Positions 10,862-20,041 of a stretch of DNA of 64,000 nucleotides are shown here, in pieces. The notes under the pieces are model-generated. The model worked only from the letters and a program-made list of their open reading frames with translations, did no database searches and was not told the DNA's origin. Source of the stretch: Nocardia concava NBRC 100430 (GTDB lineage: Bacteria; Actinomycetota; Actinomycetes; Mycobacteriales; Mycobacteriaceae); NCBI RefSeq assembly GCF_000308815.1, contig NZ_BAFX01000017.1, forward strand, positions 124,001 to 188,000, written 5' to 3'. The position numbers were made by a program, and so were the translations under genes. Position 1 is the first letter of the stretch; every line of letters starts with the position of its first letter.

Positions 10862-11674
10862 GTGCGAGCGCTGGAACAACTCCGACAGTGGCCGGTCCGG
10901 AACGCGGCGGCGGGTGTCGTCGTGCGGGGCAAGGGCGTGGTGGACACCGAGGGCGACACCGCGAAGGTCTTCCCCCTCGCCTCGGTGACCAAACCGCTTG
11001 TGGCGTACGGGGTTCTGGTCGCGGTCGAGGAGGGCGCGATCGAGCTCGACCAGCCCGCCGGGCCACCCGGGTCCACCGTGCGGCACCTGCTGGCGCACAC
11101 CTCCGGGCTCGCCTTCGACACCACCGACGTGCTGGCCGAGCCGGGCGCCAAGCGCATCTACTCCAGCGCCGGGTTCGAGGTGCTCGCGGATTTCGTTGCG
11201 GCACAGACCGGTATCCCGTTCGATCAGTACCTGCGCGAGGCCGTCTTCGAGCCGCTGGGCATGAGCTCCTCGGCGCTGGTCGGTCCGGCCGGGCATGCCG
11301 GCCGCTCCTCGGTCGCAGATCTATTGCGGTTCGCCGGAGAATTGCTGGAACCGGTGGTCGTGAGTGCCGAATTGGTTTCCGAAGCAAGCACAGTGCAATT
11401 CCCGGATCGCAATGGCGTGCTGCCCGGATACGGTTCGCAGCGACCCAACGACTGGGGGCTGGGATTCGAAATTCGCGACCACAAGATTCCGCACTGGACC
11501 GGTAGCGCGAACTCGCCGCGCACTTTCGGGCACTTCGGGCAGTCCGGGACATTCCTCTGGGTCGATCCGGACGTCGGCATGGCGTGTCTAGCGCTCGCGG
11601 ACGAAAATTTCGGTGATTGGGCCCGCGTGGCCTGGCCACCCCTCAGCGATGCCGTGATCGCGGAGTTTGGGTAG
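10862..11674 (+). CDS. Beta-lactamase-fold serine hydrolase
   Basis: 270 residues from GTG 10862; a TAGGCT hexamer just upstream suggests a leaderless start. LASVTKPL holds the S-x-x-K pair (Ser about 40, Lys about 43), RHLLAHTSGL is the conserved loop of the family, IYSSAGFEVL gives the Y-x-x motif, and GHFGQSGTF matches the H-x-G variant of the third motif. No secretion signal is visible. It is short for the family (usually 350 or more), lacking a C-terminal lipocalin-like domain. Probably a cytosolic esterase or amidase of unknown substrate. Confidence 0.85.
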   Translation: MRALEQLRQWPVRNAAAGVVVRGKGVVDTEGDTAKVFPLASVTKPLVAYGVLVAVEEGAIELDQPAGPPGSTVRHLLAHTSGLAFDTTDVLAEPGAKRIYSSAGFEVLADFVAAQTGIPFDQYLREAVFEPLGMSSSALVGPAGHAGRSSVADLLRFAGELLEPVVVSAELVSEASTVQFPDRNGVLPGYGSQRPNDWGLGFEIRDHKIPHWTGSANSPRTFGHFGQSGTFLWVDPDVGMACLALADENFGDWARVAWPPLSDAVIAEFG

Positions 11675-11795
11675 ACCCCGACACGGGCATTAAGTAACAC
11701 ACGCAACACCGGGCACTCCAGTAAACTCGGGCAACGCCGAGCTCGAGCAGGGGCCGTTGGGGAAGACGTCCCTCGTCGAGCCGGAGGTGTCAGTG

Positions 11796-12329
11796 GTGCA
11801 CGCGTCTAGTCAGTTCGCGGAAGCGACGTCTGGGGTCGTCTATATCCATTCGTCGCCGGCGGCGCTGTGCCCGCACATCGAATGGGCCCTGACCTCCACG
11901 CTCAAGGCTCCCGCGAAACTCCGCTGGACGGCACAGCCCGCCGATCCGGGACAGCTGCGCGCCACCACCGATTGGTACGGCCCGGTCGGTACCGGAGGCA
12001 GATTAGCCAGAGCATTGCGGGATTGGCCCGTGCTCTATTTCGAGGTGACCGAGGATCCCAGCGAGGGCGTCGACGGCGAGCGTTTCTCCTTCGTCCCCGG
12101 CCTCGGCCTCTGGAACGGCGCGACCGGCGCCAGCGGCGACATCATGGTCGGCGAGAACCGCCTGCGCGCCATCGTCGCCCAGGCCCGCGCCCATGGCCGC
12201 AACTCCGCCGCCGAGATCGCCGCGGAAATCGACCGCGCCCTCGGCACCGCCTGGGACGACATCCTCGACCCCTACCGCTTGGGCGGCGACGGCGCCGAGG
12301 TCACCTGGCTGCGGCGCGACGTCGGCTGA
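11796..12329 (+). CDS. DUF3145 family protein
   Basis: 177 residues from GTG 11796, chosen because GGAGG at 11783-11787 sits 8 nt upstream and because the protein then begins MHASSQFAEATSGVVYIHSSP, the usual start of this actinobacterial family as I recall it. The protein is soluble, has no known catalytic motif and contains the conserved stretches CPHIEWAL and RWTAQPADPGQLRA. The family is widespread in mycolate-containing actinobacteria and of unknown function. A TTG at 11757 would extend it but lacks a better ribosome site. Confidence 0.85.
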   Translation: MHASSQFAEATSGVVYIHSSPAALCPHIEWALTSTLKAPAKLRWTAQPADPGQLRATTDWYGPVGTGGRLARALRDWPVLYFEVTEDPSEGVDGERFSFVPGLGLWNGATGASGDIMVGENRLRAIVAQARAHGRNSAAEIAAEIDRALGTAWDDILDPYRLGGDGAEVTWLRRDVG

Positions 12330-12488
12330 CCTGCTCGCCTTGGTTCGGTAGTAGCTCTGCCGCCACGCGGACCGACCGGTGTTGCCACACGCTGGGCTTG
12401 TCTCGTGAATTGCGCGTGCCTACCTTCGCGATCGCGGCGAACCGGGCAGAATGCCCAGGGGAGGGGCAGCCGACGAGGAGGGTTTTTC

Positions 12489-12905
12489 GTGCGGACCACA
12501 GCGATCGCGGGCGCGGCCCTGGCCCTGACAGCGGCCTTCGCCCTCACCGCCTGCAACGACTCCACCAAGGCCGCCGACGCCCCGGCCGCCGCCACCTCCG
12601 CCAAACCCGCCCCCACCTCCGCCGCCCCCTTCCCCGCGGCAGGCATGGAAGCCGTCCACTGCGGCACGGGCCCTTGGGGTTTGGCCGTAGTAGCCGCCAC
12701 CGCCAAGGGCAACGACTTCTGCCCCACCGCCCTCTCGGTGGTCACCGCCTACGCCGACGAACGCGGCAAGAAATCCAACGGCGACATCGCGGTGGTGGTC
12801 GACACCGTCCGCTGGGTCTGCGGCGAACGCCAGGGCACCCCCAACCCCTACCAGGAATGCGCCAGCCAAAACGAATCCGCCGACAAGGTCCGCCTACTCA
12901 GCTGA
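12489..12905 (+). CDS. Small putative lipoprotein
   Basis: 138 residues from GTG 12489, with an AGGAGG-type ribosome site a few bases upstream. A basic start (RTTAIAG) and hydrophobic core lead to a lipobox L-T-A-C, followed by an Ala/Pro/Ser/Thr linker. The C-terminal domain has four to five Cys (HCG, FCP, VCG, ECA) likely to form disulfides on the cell surface. Function unknown. Its last 12 bp overlap the end of the convergent kinase gene. Confidence 0.75.
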   Translation: MRTTAIAGAALALTAAFALTACNDSTKAADAPAAATSAKPAPTSAAPFPAAGMEAVHCGTGPWGLAVVAATAKGNDFCPTALSVVTAYADERGKKSNGDIAVVVDTVRWVCGERQGTPNPYQECASQNESADKVRLLS

Positions 12906-15332
12906 TGAGGCCCGGTGTCGCCCATCCCCGTAAATGGTGAGCACACCGATCACCATGAGCGCGACCAGGATCAGCGCCAATAGCCGGGTCGCGGTGGCAC
13001 TGCCGTTCGCGCCGTAGGCCTCGCCGGTCGTTTCGTCGACGGGCTGGCCCAGCGAGTAGAAGAAGAAGCACAGCGCCACTCCGCCGAGCGCCCAGCCGAT
13101 GGTGACCGCGCCCGCCAGGGTACGAGATCTCATGAACGACATCGCTATCGGCGCCACCGCGGTGGTTGCCGCCGCGATGGTCACCCACGTGTAGTCATCG
13201 CTCAGGAAGGCCCGTCCGTCGAACTGCGAGTGGGTGATTCCGATTGCCGCGCAGGCGAGTACGGCGAGGATCAGGGTGGCGATCGAGAGGCCGTCACGGG
13301 GAGTGCGAAGACCGATACCGCGCGTCCGGGCCAGCCAGAGCGCGAGGAACGCGACTATCCCCGCGGCGAGCAGGAAGTAGTGTCCGAACAGAGCGAAGGT
13401 GAAGCCCGTGGCGGTTTTGGTCGGGTCGCCACCGGCGTGACCGTTATCCAGCCGACCGCCGAGGACCTCGAGCACGACGGTCGCCCATACCCCGACCACC
13501 GACAGCCCGATGAGCACGCCTTGGCCGATCTCCTTCCGAATCCGCGGGATCAGGACCGTAGCACCGGCGAGCGCCGATACGATCGCCAGCGACATCACGT
13601 AGTAGCCGCTCTTGTATCCGAGCGGATCGACGGAACTGTCGTAGTAGATGTCCACCGCGGGCGGCTTGGACAAGCAGTAACCGAGCAACGCCGCGCCCGC
13701 GAGAGCGAGCACCCCGGACAAGATCCGCAATAGTGGTGCGCCCCTGGCCCACCGGCTCGAAGGCCGCTGGCCGGTCACCTCCCGGCCGGGGACAGATCGC
13801 GAATCCCCCTGAGCGGGAGGGGTATCGAGGGCTGCCATGCCGGCAGGTTCGACGCCACCGGTCTCTGGTCGGCGGATCGAGCCGGGGCGGTCCTCGGCCC
13901 GATCGTCTATCTGCTGGGGCCTGTCCGACTGCTGGGGCCTGTCCGAATGGATGCCCGGCTGCTGCTCACCGGTCGTCTGTTGCTCGTCCGGGGCATTGCG
14001 GCCTTCGCGATCCGGCATTGGTTCGCCGACGAGACGGCGGTCCTTGGGGATTCGGGGGCTGTCCATGGTCGAGGCGCCGCCGAGGGCTTCGCGGGCGGCG
14101 GATGCTACGGCCGGGGAGTCGTGGGTGGCTATGTGGTGGAGGGCTTTTCGGGCGGCGTCGGCGCGGCGGGCGTCGGCGGAGGAGAGCTGGGTGGCCAGGG
14201 CTTGGACGGCTCCGAGGCGGATTTCGGGGTGGGGGCTGTCCAGGGCGGCGCGAATTGATTCCGGCACTTCGGCGGTCGTGTCGGAGGGCTCGGGCCGATC
14301 GGCCGGGGGAGGCGGGTCGGGGGCCGCATGTTTGCTCGATGGCGGAGGAGGGGCAGCGGTTTTGCCGGGCGGTGTCAGGGTTGCCGGAGGGAGGGTTTCG
14401 ATGAATTCGGGGCGGGGTTGGGCGGCGAGAGTTGGGGCGGTGCGCGGGTTTTCGAGTGGGGTGGGGGATGTCCTGGCTCGGGTCAGGACCTTGGTGGCGG
14501 CGTCGGCGAGGGCGGCGCAGGTGGGGTAGCGGTCTTCGGGGCTTTTTGCCATGGCTATGGCGATGACGTCGTTGAGGCCGGGTGGGAGGGTGGGTTGGGT
14601 GGCGGTCGGTCGGGGTGGGGGTGTGTGGAGGTGGGCGGCGATGATGGCGGCTTGGTCGGTGCGGGGGAAAGGTTGGGTGGCGGTGAGGAGTTCGTAGAAG
14701 GTGCAGCCGAGGGAGTAGATGTCGGCGCGGTGGTCGGCGGGGGTGCCGTGGAAGCGTTCGGGGGCGGCGTAGGCGAAGGTGGCGGCGGTGCCGGTCATGG
14801 TGAGGGTGTCGTCGAGGGCGCGGGCGATGCCGAAGTCGGTGAGGACGGCGCGGTCCCCGGCGTGGCCGTAGTTGTCTCGGCCGGTGTCGGTGTGGTCGAG
14901 GAGGATGTTGCCGGGCTTCACGTCGCGGTGCAGGATGCCGTGGCGGTGGGCGTGGTCGAGGGCTTGCGCCGCGTCGGTGAGGATGCGGACGGCCTCGTCG
15001 GGGGAGAGCGGGCCGCCGCGGTTGCCGATCAGTTGCGCGACGTCGCCACCGGGGACGTATTTCATGGAGATCCACGGAGTTTCGGCCTCCGAACCCGCGC
15101 GATCGTAGATGGCGACGATGTTCGGATGCTCGAGCCGGGCCGCCAGCGCCGCCTCTCGCTCGAACTTGGCGCGGCCGCGCGGATCGGTGGCGATCAGATC
15201 GCCCAGCACTTTCAGGGCAACCAGTCGGTTAAGCCGCGGATTGCGGGCCAGATACACGACGCCCATGCCGCCCTGGCCGAGCACCCGCTCGATCGTGAAC
15301 CCCGCGAACTCCGCCCCCGGATCGAGCCGCAT
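12894..15332 (-). CDS. Membrane Ser/Thr protein kinase (PknB-type) with HEAT-like and multi-TM tail
   Basis: 812 residues from ATG 15332 (MRLDPGAEFAGFTIERVLG). The kinase domain occupies about 12-270: GQGGMGVVY P-loop, VALK with the ATP Lys at 41, HRDVKPGNI with catalytic Asp 137, DFG at 166-168 and APE. A Pro-rich linker follows, then about 60 residues with a PBS-lyase/HEAT-like repeat (IRAALDSPHPEIRLGAVQAL). The C-terminal third holds several hydrophobic segments consistent with a multi-helix membrane domain instead of the single helix plus PASTA domains of PknB. It probably phosphorylates cytosolic targets in response to a membrane signal; both are unknown. An extended frame to 15956 has no supporting content. 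Confidence 0.9.
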   Translation of the reverse strand: MRLDPGAEFAGFTIERVLGQGGMGVVYLARNPRLNRLVALKVLGDLIATDPRGRAKFEREAALAARLEHPNIVAIYDRAGSEAETPWISMKYVPGGDVAQLIGNRGGPLSPDEAVRILTDAAQALDHAHRHGILHRDVKPGNILLDHTDTGRDNYGHAGDRAVLTDFGIARALDDTLTMTGTAATFAYAAPERFHGTPADHRADIYSLGCTFYELLTATQPFPRTDQAAIIAAHLHTPPPRPTATQPTLPPGLNDVIAIAMAKSPEDRYPTCAALADAATKVLTRARTSPTPLENPRTAPTLAAQPRPEFIETLPPATLTPPGKTAAPPPPSSKHAAPDPPPPADRPEPSDTTAEVPESIRAALDSPHPEIRLGAVQALATQLSSADARRADAARKALHHIATHDSPAVASAAREALGGASTMDSPRIPKDRRLVGEPMPDREGRNAPDEQQTTGEQQPGIHSDRPQQSDRPQQIDDRAEDRPGSIRRPETGGVEPAGMAALDTPPAQGDSRSVPGREVTGQRPSSRWARGAPLLRILSGVLALAGAALLGYCLSKPPAVDIYYDSSVDPLGYKSGYYVMSLAIVSALAGATVLIPRIRKEIGQGVLIGLSVVGVWATVVLEVLGGRLDNGHAGGDPTKTATGFTFALFGHYFLLAAGIVAFLALWLARTRGIGLRTPRDGLSIATLILAVLACAAIGITHSQFDGRAFLSDDYTWVTIAAATTAVAPIAMSFMRSRTLAGAVTIGWALGGVALCFFFYSLGQPVDETTGEAYGANGSATATRLLALILVALMVIGVLTIYGDGRHRASSAE

Positions 15333-15494
15333 GCCGCCTCCGCCGATGCCCCAAATGCCAGCCAGGCCACCATACGCCCGGGCTGTGCCCGCCGACCCGC
15401 GAATTGAACCCCGGCCGCGCGCCGCGCGTAACGACTGGAGAGCAGCACGACACCGAGCGTCTGTCGATAGGCGGATACACCGAAGGAGCGGGAT

Positions 15495-16886
15495 ATGACC
15501 ACTGCGGAAATCGATATCGAGGGGCTGCGCGCGACGGTCGACGGGGTGGTGATCACCCCCGAGGACGCGGAATACGAACAGGCGCGCAAGGTTTGGAACG
15601 GCTGTTTCGATCGCCGCCCCCGGATCATCGTCCGCCCGGCCAGCGCCGCCGGGGTGGCCGCCGCGGTGCTGGCCGCCCGCCGTTTCGGCCTGGACCTGAC
15701 CGTGCGCGGCGGCGGCCACAACTACGCGGGCCACGCGGTCGCCAACGACGCCATGATGATCGACCTGCGCGCCCTCGACTCGGTCACGGTCGACCCGGAC
15801 GCCAAGCTGGCCCGCTGCGGCGGCGGCGCGACCTGGGCCCAGGTCGATGCCGCGACCACCGCGCACGCCCTCGCCGTCACCGGCGGCTTCATCAGCAGCA
15901 CCGGCATCGGCGGCCTGACGCTCGGCGGCGGCATGGGCTGGCTCACCATGCGCCACGGCCTCAGCTGCGACAATCTGGTCGCCGCCGAGGTGGTCACCGC
16001 CGACGGCCGCATCGTCACCGCCTCACCCGACGAGAACCCCGACCTGTATTGGGGATTGCGTGGCGGCGGCGGCAATTTCGGCATCGTCACCACCTTCACC
16101 TTCGCCCTGCACGAGCTCTCGCCGCTGGCCCAGCTCACCATGCTGTGGTGGACACCCGATACCGCCGCCGCGGGTCTCGCCGCGGGCCGCGCCCTCATCG
16201 AGAACCTGCCCGCCGGCTATTGCGCGGCGGTCTTCGCCGTCTGCGGCCCGCCGGAACCGTTCGTCCCCGAGCAGTATCAGGGCCGGCCGGGCTGCGCCGT
16301 GGCCATCGTCGGTTTCGATTCGCCCGCCGAACTCGAGTCGGTGGTGAAGCCGCTGCGCGACGCCGCTCCCGCGCCCGCCTGGGACCTGGTCACCCCGATC
16401 CCGTACACCGCGCTGCAGCAGATGTTCGACGCCGGCACCCCGCCCGGCCTGCCCGCCTACGAGAAGTCCCTCTACGTCGACGACCTGTCCAACGCGGTCC
16501 TGACCACCATCATCGACCGCTTCCCACTGCGCAGCTCCCCGCTGACCCTCGTCCCGATCTTCCCGCTGCGCGGCGCCTACAGCGAAATCCCGGACGGCGA
16601 AACGGCTTTCAGCGGTCCCCGTCATCCCTGCTGGGTCGTCAACATCAGCGCCATGACCCCGGACCCGGCCGATTTCGCCGCTGAACGTCAATGGGTCCGC
16701 GACCTCTGGGACGCTCTGCGCCCGTACGCCAACTCCTCGGCGACCTACGTCAACTTCCTCGCCGAGGAGGATCCGGCCCGGCTGCGAGAGTCCTACGGCG
16801 ACAAGTACTCCCGCCTGACCGCCATCAAATCCACCTGGGATCCGGACAACATCTTCCACCACAACGCCAACATCCCCCCGGCCTGA
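15495..16886 (+). CDS. FAD-linked oxidoreductase, berberine-bridge type
   Basis: 463 residues from ATG 15495 with GGAGCGGGAT upstream. The FAD domain contains RGGGHNYAGHA, whose His normally attaches FAD, and HGLSCDN, whose Cys provides the second covalent bond in bicovalent flavoenzymes; both are present here. GGFISSTGIGGLTLGGG and LRGGGGNFGIVT are further FAD-binding signatures. The C-terminal BBE motif ends with YSRLTAIKSTWDPDNIFHHNANI. Such enzymes oxidise sugars, alcohols or secondary-metabolite intermediates with O2. No biosynthetic cluster surrounds it, so the substrate is open. No signal peptide is visible. Confidence 0.9.
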   Translation: MTTAEIDIEGLRATVDGVVITPEDAEYEQARKVWNGCFDRRPRIIVRPASAAGVAAAVLAARRFGLDLTVRGGGHNYAGHAVANDAMMIDLRALDSVTVDPDAKLARCGGGATWAQVDAATTAHALAVTGGFISSTGIGGLTLGGGMGWLTMRHGLSCDNLVAAEVVTADGRIVTASPDENPDLYWGLRGGGGNFGIVTTFTFALHELSPLAQLTMLWWTPDTAAAGLAAGRALIENLPAGYCAAVFAVCGPPEPFVPEQYQGRPGCAVAIVGFDSPAELESVVKPLRDAAPAPAWDLVTPIPYTALQQMFDAGTPPGLPAYEKSLYVDDLSNAVLTTIIDRFPLRSSPLTLVPIFPLRGAYSEIPDGETAFSGPRHPCWVVNISAMTPDPADFAAERQWVRDLWDALRPYANSSATYVNFLAEEDPARLRESYGDKYSRLTAIKSTWDPDNIFHHNANIPPA

Positions 16887-16889
16887 CGC

Positions 16890-18299
16890 TCACACCCGCG
16901 CCGGATCGGCCATCGAGTCCGGGTCGGCCATCGAGTCCGGGTCGGCCATCGGATCAGGGTCGGGCAGCGGTTCCACCGGCTTGCCGTCGAGTACGCGGGC
17001 GAGCCGCTCGGAGTCCAACTGCCCCTCCCACTTGGCGACGACCAGCGTGGCGACACAGTTGCCGAGCAGGTTCACCGTCACCCGCATGGAGTCCATGAGC
17101 CGGTCCGCGCCGAGCAGAATCGCCACGGCCGCAACGGGAATCGACCCGTGCCCGATGGCGCTGATCGTTGCCGACAACGCCAGGAAGGAGGAACCGGGCA
17201 CCCCGGCCATGCCCTTGGAGGTCAGCATCAGGGTGAGCAGCGCGGTGATCTGCTCGCCCACGCTCAGATCGACGCCGAGCGCCTGGGACAGGAACAGCAC
17301 ACAGATCGCCAGATACAGCGTCGCGCCGTCGAGATTGAACGAATACCCGGTGGGCACAACCAATCCCGTGGTCGCGCGCGAGCAGCCCGCGTCCACCAGC
17401 TTGGTCATGATCCGCGGCAGCACCACTTCGGTCGAGGCGGTGCCCAGCGCCACGAACAACTCATTCTTGATGTAGCGCAGGAACTTCCATAGATTCGCGC
17501 CCACATACAGCCGCGTGATCGCCGCCAGCACCAGAATGAACAATACCGCCGCGCCATAACAGCAGGCGATCAGCTTCCCGTACGTGCCAAGGGTTTTCAG
17601 CCCGTACTGCCCGATGATGAACGCCATCGCCCCGAACGCGCCCAGCGGCGACAGCCGCATGATCCAGCCGATGACGATGAACAGGATCCGGCTGACATGG
17701 TCGATGGCCTCCAGCACCACCGGCGGCCCGTTCTCCCCGAACTTGGCCAGCGCCAGGCCGAACAGCACCGAGACGAACAGCACCTGCAGCAGCTTGTTCT
17801 CGGCGAACGCCGAAATGAACGAGGTGGGAATGATATTCATCAGAAAGTCGACGGTGTGCGGGAGCTCGCCGTTCTTCGTCGTCTTCGCGATCTGATCGGC
17901 CCCGGTCGCCAGCGTCTTCGCATCGATGCTGAATCCCGCGCCCGGCTTGACCAGATTCCCGACCGCCAGCCCGAACAGCAGCGCGAAGGTGGTCACCACC
18001 TCGAAGTAGATCAGCGCCTTGACCCCGATCCGCCCCACCGACTTCAGGTTGCCCACATGCGCGATCCCCAGCACCACCGTGCAGAACACGATGGGCGCGA
18101 TCACCATCTTGATCAGCTTGATGAACCCGTCCCCCAACGGTTTCAGATCCGTCCCCAGCCACGGCCACAGCCGCCCCACCACAATGCCCGCCACCACGGC
18201 GACCAGCAACTGCACGAACATCGAGCGATACCACGCAGTCCGGGGCGCCCCCGCCACCCCGACCTCTGCTGCCGCTGCGGCCTCGAACGTCTCAGACAT
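16890..18299 (-). CDS. dctA: C4-dicarboxylate : cation symporter, DctA/GltP family
   Basis: 469 residues from ATG 18299. About eight membrane helices and two re-entrant loops are expected. SxxSS-like sequences (ALGTASTEVVLPRI), the NLDGATLY segment and the SKGMAGVPGSSFLAL loop are hallmarks of the DAACS family that takes up succinate, fumarate, malate or glutamate. DctA is favoured over GltP by overall motif pattern, with moderate certainty. The last ~20 residues are a tandem M-A-D-P-D-S repeat encoded by an 18-bp repeat. It is convergent with the flavoenzyme, 3 bp apart. Confidence 0.88.
   Translation of the reverse strand: MSETFEAAAAAEVGVAGAPRTAWYRSMFVQLLVAVVAGIVVGRLWPWLGTDLKPLGDGFIKLIKMVIAPIVFCTVVLGIAHVGNLKSVGRIGVKALIYFEVVTTFALLFGLAVGNLVKPGAGFSIDAKTLATGADQIAKTTKNGELPHTVDFLMNIIPTSFISAFAENKLLQVLFVSVLFGLALAKFGENGPPVVLEAIDHVSRILFIVIGWIMRLSPLGAFGAMAFIIGQYGLKTLGTYGKLIACCYGAAVLFILVLAAITRLYVGANLWKFLRYIKNELFVALGTASTEVVLPRIMTKLVDAGCSRATTGLVVPTGYSFNLDGATLYLAICVLFLSQALGVDLSVGEQITALLTLMLTSKGMAGVPGSSFLALSATISAIGHGSIPVAAVAILLGADRLMDSMRVTVNLLGNCVATLVVAKWEGQLDSERLARVLDGKPVEPLPDPDPMADPDSMADPDSMADPARV
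16903..16956. repeat. 18-bp tandem repeat, three units, in the dctA 3' end
   Basis: Units at 16903-16920, 16921-16938 and 16939-16956 are nearly identical, followed by a degenerate fourth. They encode an acidic M-A-D-P-D-S repeat at the cytoplasmic C-terminus. Copy number is likely to vary between strains. Confidence 0.8.
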
Positions 18300-18395
18300 G
18301 GACCGCACGCTAGGCACGCACCGTATCCCCGGGGTGACCAGCCCGTATCCCCAGCATTTCGTAAGTTTTGTACACGGCGGCCATCGGAAAAGCGA

Positions 18396-18425
18396 AGCGG
18401 GCGGCCTCCGAGGAGGCCGCCCGCT
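18396..18425 (-). terminator. Intrinsic terminator after accD6
   Basis: A perfect 13-bp stem (18396-18408 with 18413-18425) closes a 4-nt loop, and on the minus strand it is followed by a TTTT run. It lies 22 bp beyond the accD6 stop and ends the FAS-II transcript. Confidence 0.8.
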
Positions 18426-18446
18426 ATTGCGTTGCCGCGTAACGAG

Positions 18447-19877
18447 TTACAGCGGAATGTTCTTGTTGTGCTGCGGCCGGGCCGGAGCCGCGGCCAGCGC
18501 CGCCGCGATGGTGGAGCGGGTCTTGGCCGGATCGACGATCTGGTCGACGACACCGATGGCCATGGCGCGCTCGACGCCGCCGGCGATGCGCTCGTGCTCC
18601 TCGGTGAGGCGCTCGAGCAGGGCCTCGCGCTCCTCCTCGGGAGCGGCCGCGAGGGCCTTCTTGTGCAGGATGCCGACCGCGGCCTTGGCGCCCATGACGG
18701 CGACTTCCGAACCGGGCCAGGCGTAGACGGCCGTCGCGCCCAGGGCGCGGGCGTTCATGGCGATGTAGGCGCCGCCGTAGATCTTGCGGGTCACCAGGGT
18801 GACGCGCGGGACGCGGGCCTCGGCGAAGGCGTGCAGCAGTTTCGCGCCGCGGCGCACCACGCCCTCGAACTCCTGCGAGACGCCGGGCAGGTAGCCGGGC
18901 ACGTCGGTGACGACGATCAGCGGGATGCCGAAGGCGTTGCACAGCCGCACGAAACGCGAGGCCTTCTCGGCGCTCTCGGAGTTGAGGCAGCCACCCAGGC
19001 GGATCGGGTTGTTGGCCAGCACGCCGACGGTGCGACCGCCGAGGCGGCCCAGGCCGACCACCATGGAGCGGGCGTAGCCGCCCTGCAGTTCCTCGAAAGT
19101 GCTTTCGCCGTCGACATTGTCGAGCAGCTCGTTGATGATCGGCTTGACGTCGTAGGCGCGCTTGGCCGACTCCGGCATCATGGCCTTGAGGTCGACGTCG
19201 CCGTGCGCGGCGGCGGCCAGGTCGAATTCGCCCTGCTCGGCGAACATCGAGACCAGGCGGCGCGCCCGGTGCATGGCGTCGGACTCGTCATCGGCGACGA
19301 TGTGGCAGACGCCGGACTTCTTGCCGTGGGTGACCGGGCCACCCAGGGTCTCCATATCGACGCTCTCGCCGGTCACGGTCTTCACGATGTCGGGCCCGGT
19401 CACGAAGACCCGGCCTTCCGGAGCCATGATCACGATATCGGTCAGCGCGGGACCGTAGGCGGCGCCACCGGCGGCGAAGCCGAGCACCACGGAAATCTGG
19501 GGGACCTGGCCGGACGCGCGGACCATGGCCTCGAATACCAGGCCGACGGCGTGCAGGGCCTCGACGCCCTCGGCGAGCCGGGCGCCGCCCGAATGCCACA
19601 GGCCGACAACGGGAATCTTGGATTCGATGGCGGTATCGATCGCATCGACGATGTGCTTGCAGCCCTCGACGCCCATGGCGCCGCCCATCACGGTCGCATC
19701 GGAGCAGTACGCGACGGTGCGGACACCGTCGACCTCACCGATGGCGGCCAGCACGCCGGACTTGTCGCGGGGGTGCAGCGGGAGCACGGTTCCCGGATCG
19801 AAGAAACGTTGCAACCGGCCCAGCGGGTCACGGGGATCGGTCGTGGTGTCAGCGTGTGCGGGAGCCATGATGGTCAT
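18447..19877 (-). CDS. accD6: Acyl-CoA carboxylase carboxyltransferase beta subunit AccD6
   Basis: 476 residues from ATG 19877, with GAGGAG about 9 nt upstream. The carboxyltransferase fold is evident from GGARLAEGVEAL, GFAAGGAAYGPALTDIV and, in the C-terminal half, TDVPGYLPGVSQEFEGVVRRGAKLLHAFAEA and KIYGGAYIAMN, which build the two oxyanion-hole regions and the acyl-CoA site. In mycobacteria AccD6 works with the biotinylated AccA3 to make malonyl-CoA for FAS-II. Its place at the end of fabD-acpM-kasA fits this identity. A perfect 18-bp hairpin separates it from kasA, so its level may be set separately. Confidence 0.92.
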   Translation of the reverse strand: MTIMAPAHADTTTDPRDPLGRLQRFFDPGTVLPLHPRDKSGVLAAIGEVDGVRTVAYCSDATVMGGAMGVEGCKHIVDAIDTAIESKIPVVGLWHSGGARLAEGVEALHAVGLVFEAMVRASGQVPQISVVLGFAAGGAAYGPALTDIVIMAPEGRVFVTGPDIVKTVTGESVDMETLGGPVTHGKKSGVCHIVADDESDAMHRARRLVSMFAEQGEFDLAAAAHGDVDLKAMMPESAKRAYDVKPIINELLDNVDGESTFEELQGGYARSMVVGLGRLGGRTVGVLANNPIRLGGCLNSESAEKASRFVRLCNAFGIPLIVVTDVPGYLPGVSQEFEGVVRRGAKLLHAFAEARVPRVTLVTRKIYGGAYIAMNARALGATAVYAWPGSEVAVMGAKAAVGILHKKALAAAPEEEREALLERLTEEHERIAGGVERAMAIGVVDQIVDPAKTRSTIAAALAAAPARPQHNKNIPL

Positions 19878-19936
19878 CGCGAACTCTCCTCGTATAAGGA
19901 AGCGCGGTCGCTGCTAGCGGCTGCGAATGTCGTTGC

Positions 19937-19985
19937 CCCGGTAGGGGATCCGAAAGCCGAAGAGCTGTTCGGATCCCCTACCGGG
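19937..19985 (-). other. Perfect 18-bp stem-loop between kasA and accD6
   Basis: Arms 19937-19954 and 19968-19985 (CCCGGTAGGGGATCCGAA and its exact complement) close a 13-nt loop. No T-run follows on the minus strand, so it is more likely an RNA-stability or processing element, attenuator or operator than a simple terminator. Confidence 0.7.
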
Positions 19986-20041
19986 ATCGCTTGTCTACTG
20001 ACCGGTTCTAGAAGTGCGCGGTTCTTCTGGAAATTTGCGCG

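Noticed and set aside
8021..11674. The two beta-lactamase-fold proteins as antibiotic resistance genes
   Set aside because: Neither has a signal peptide or the full beta-lactamase motif set; they fit esterase-like serine hydrolases better.
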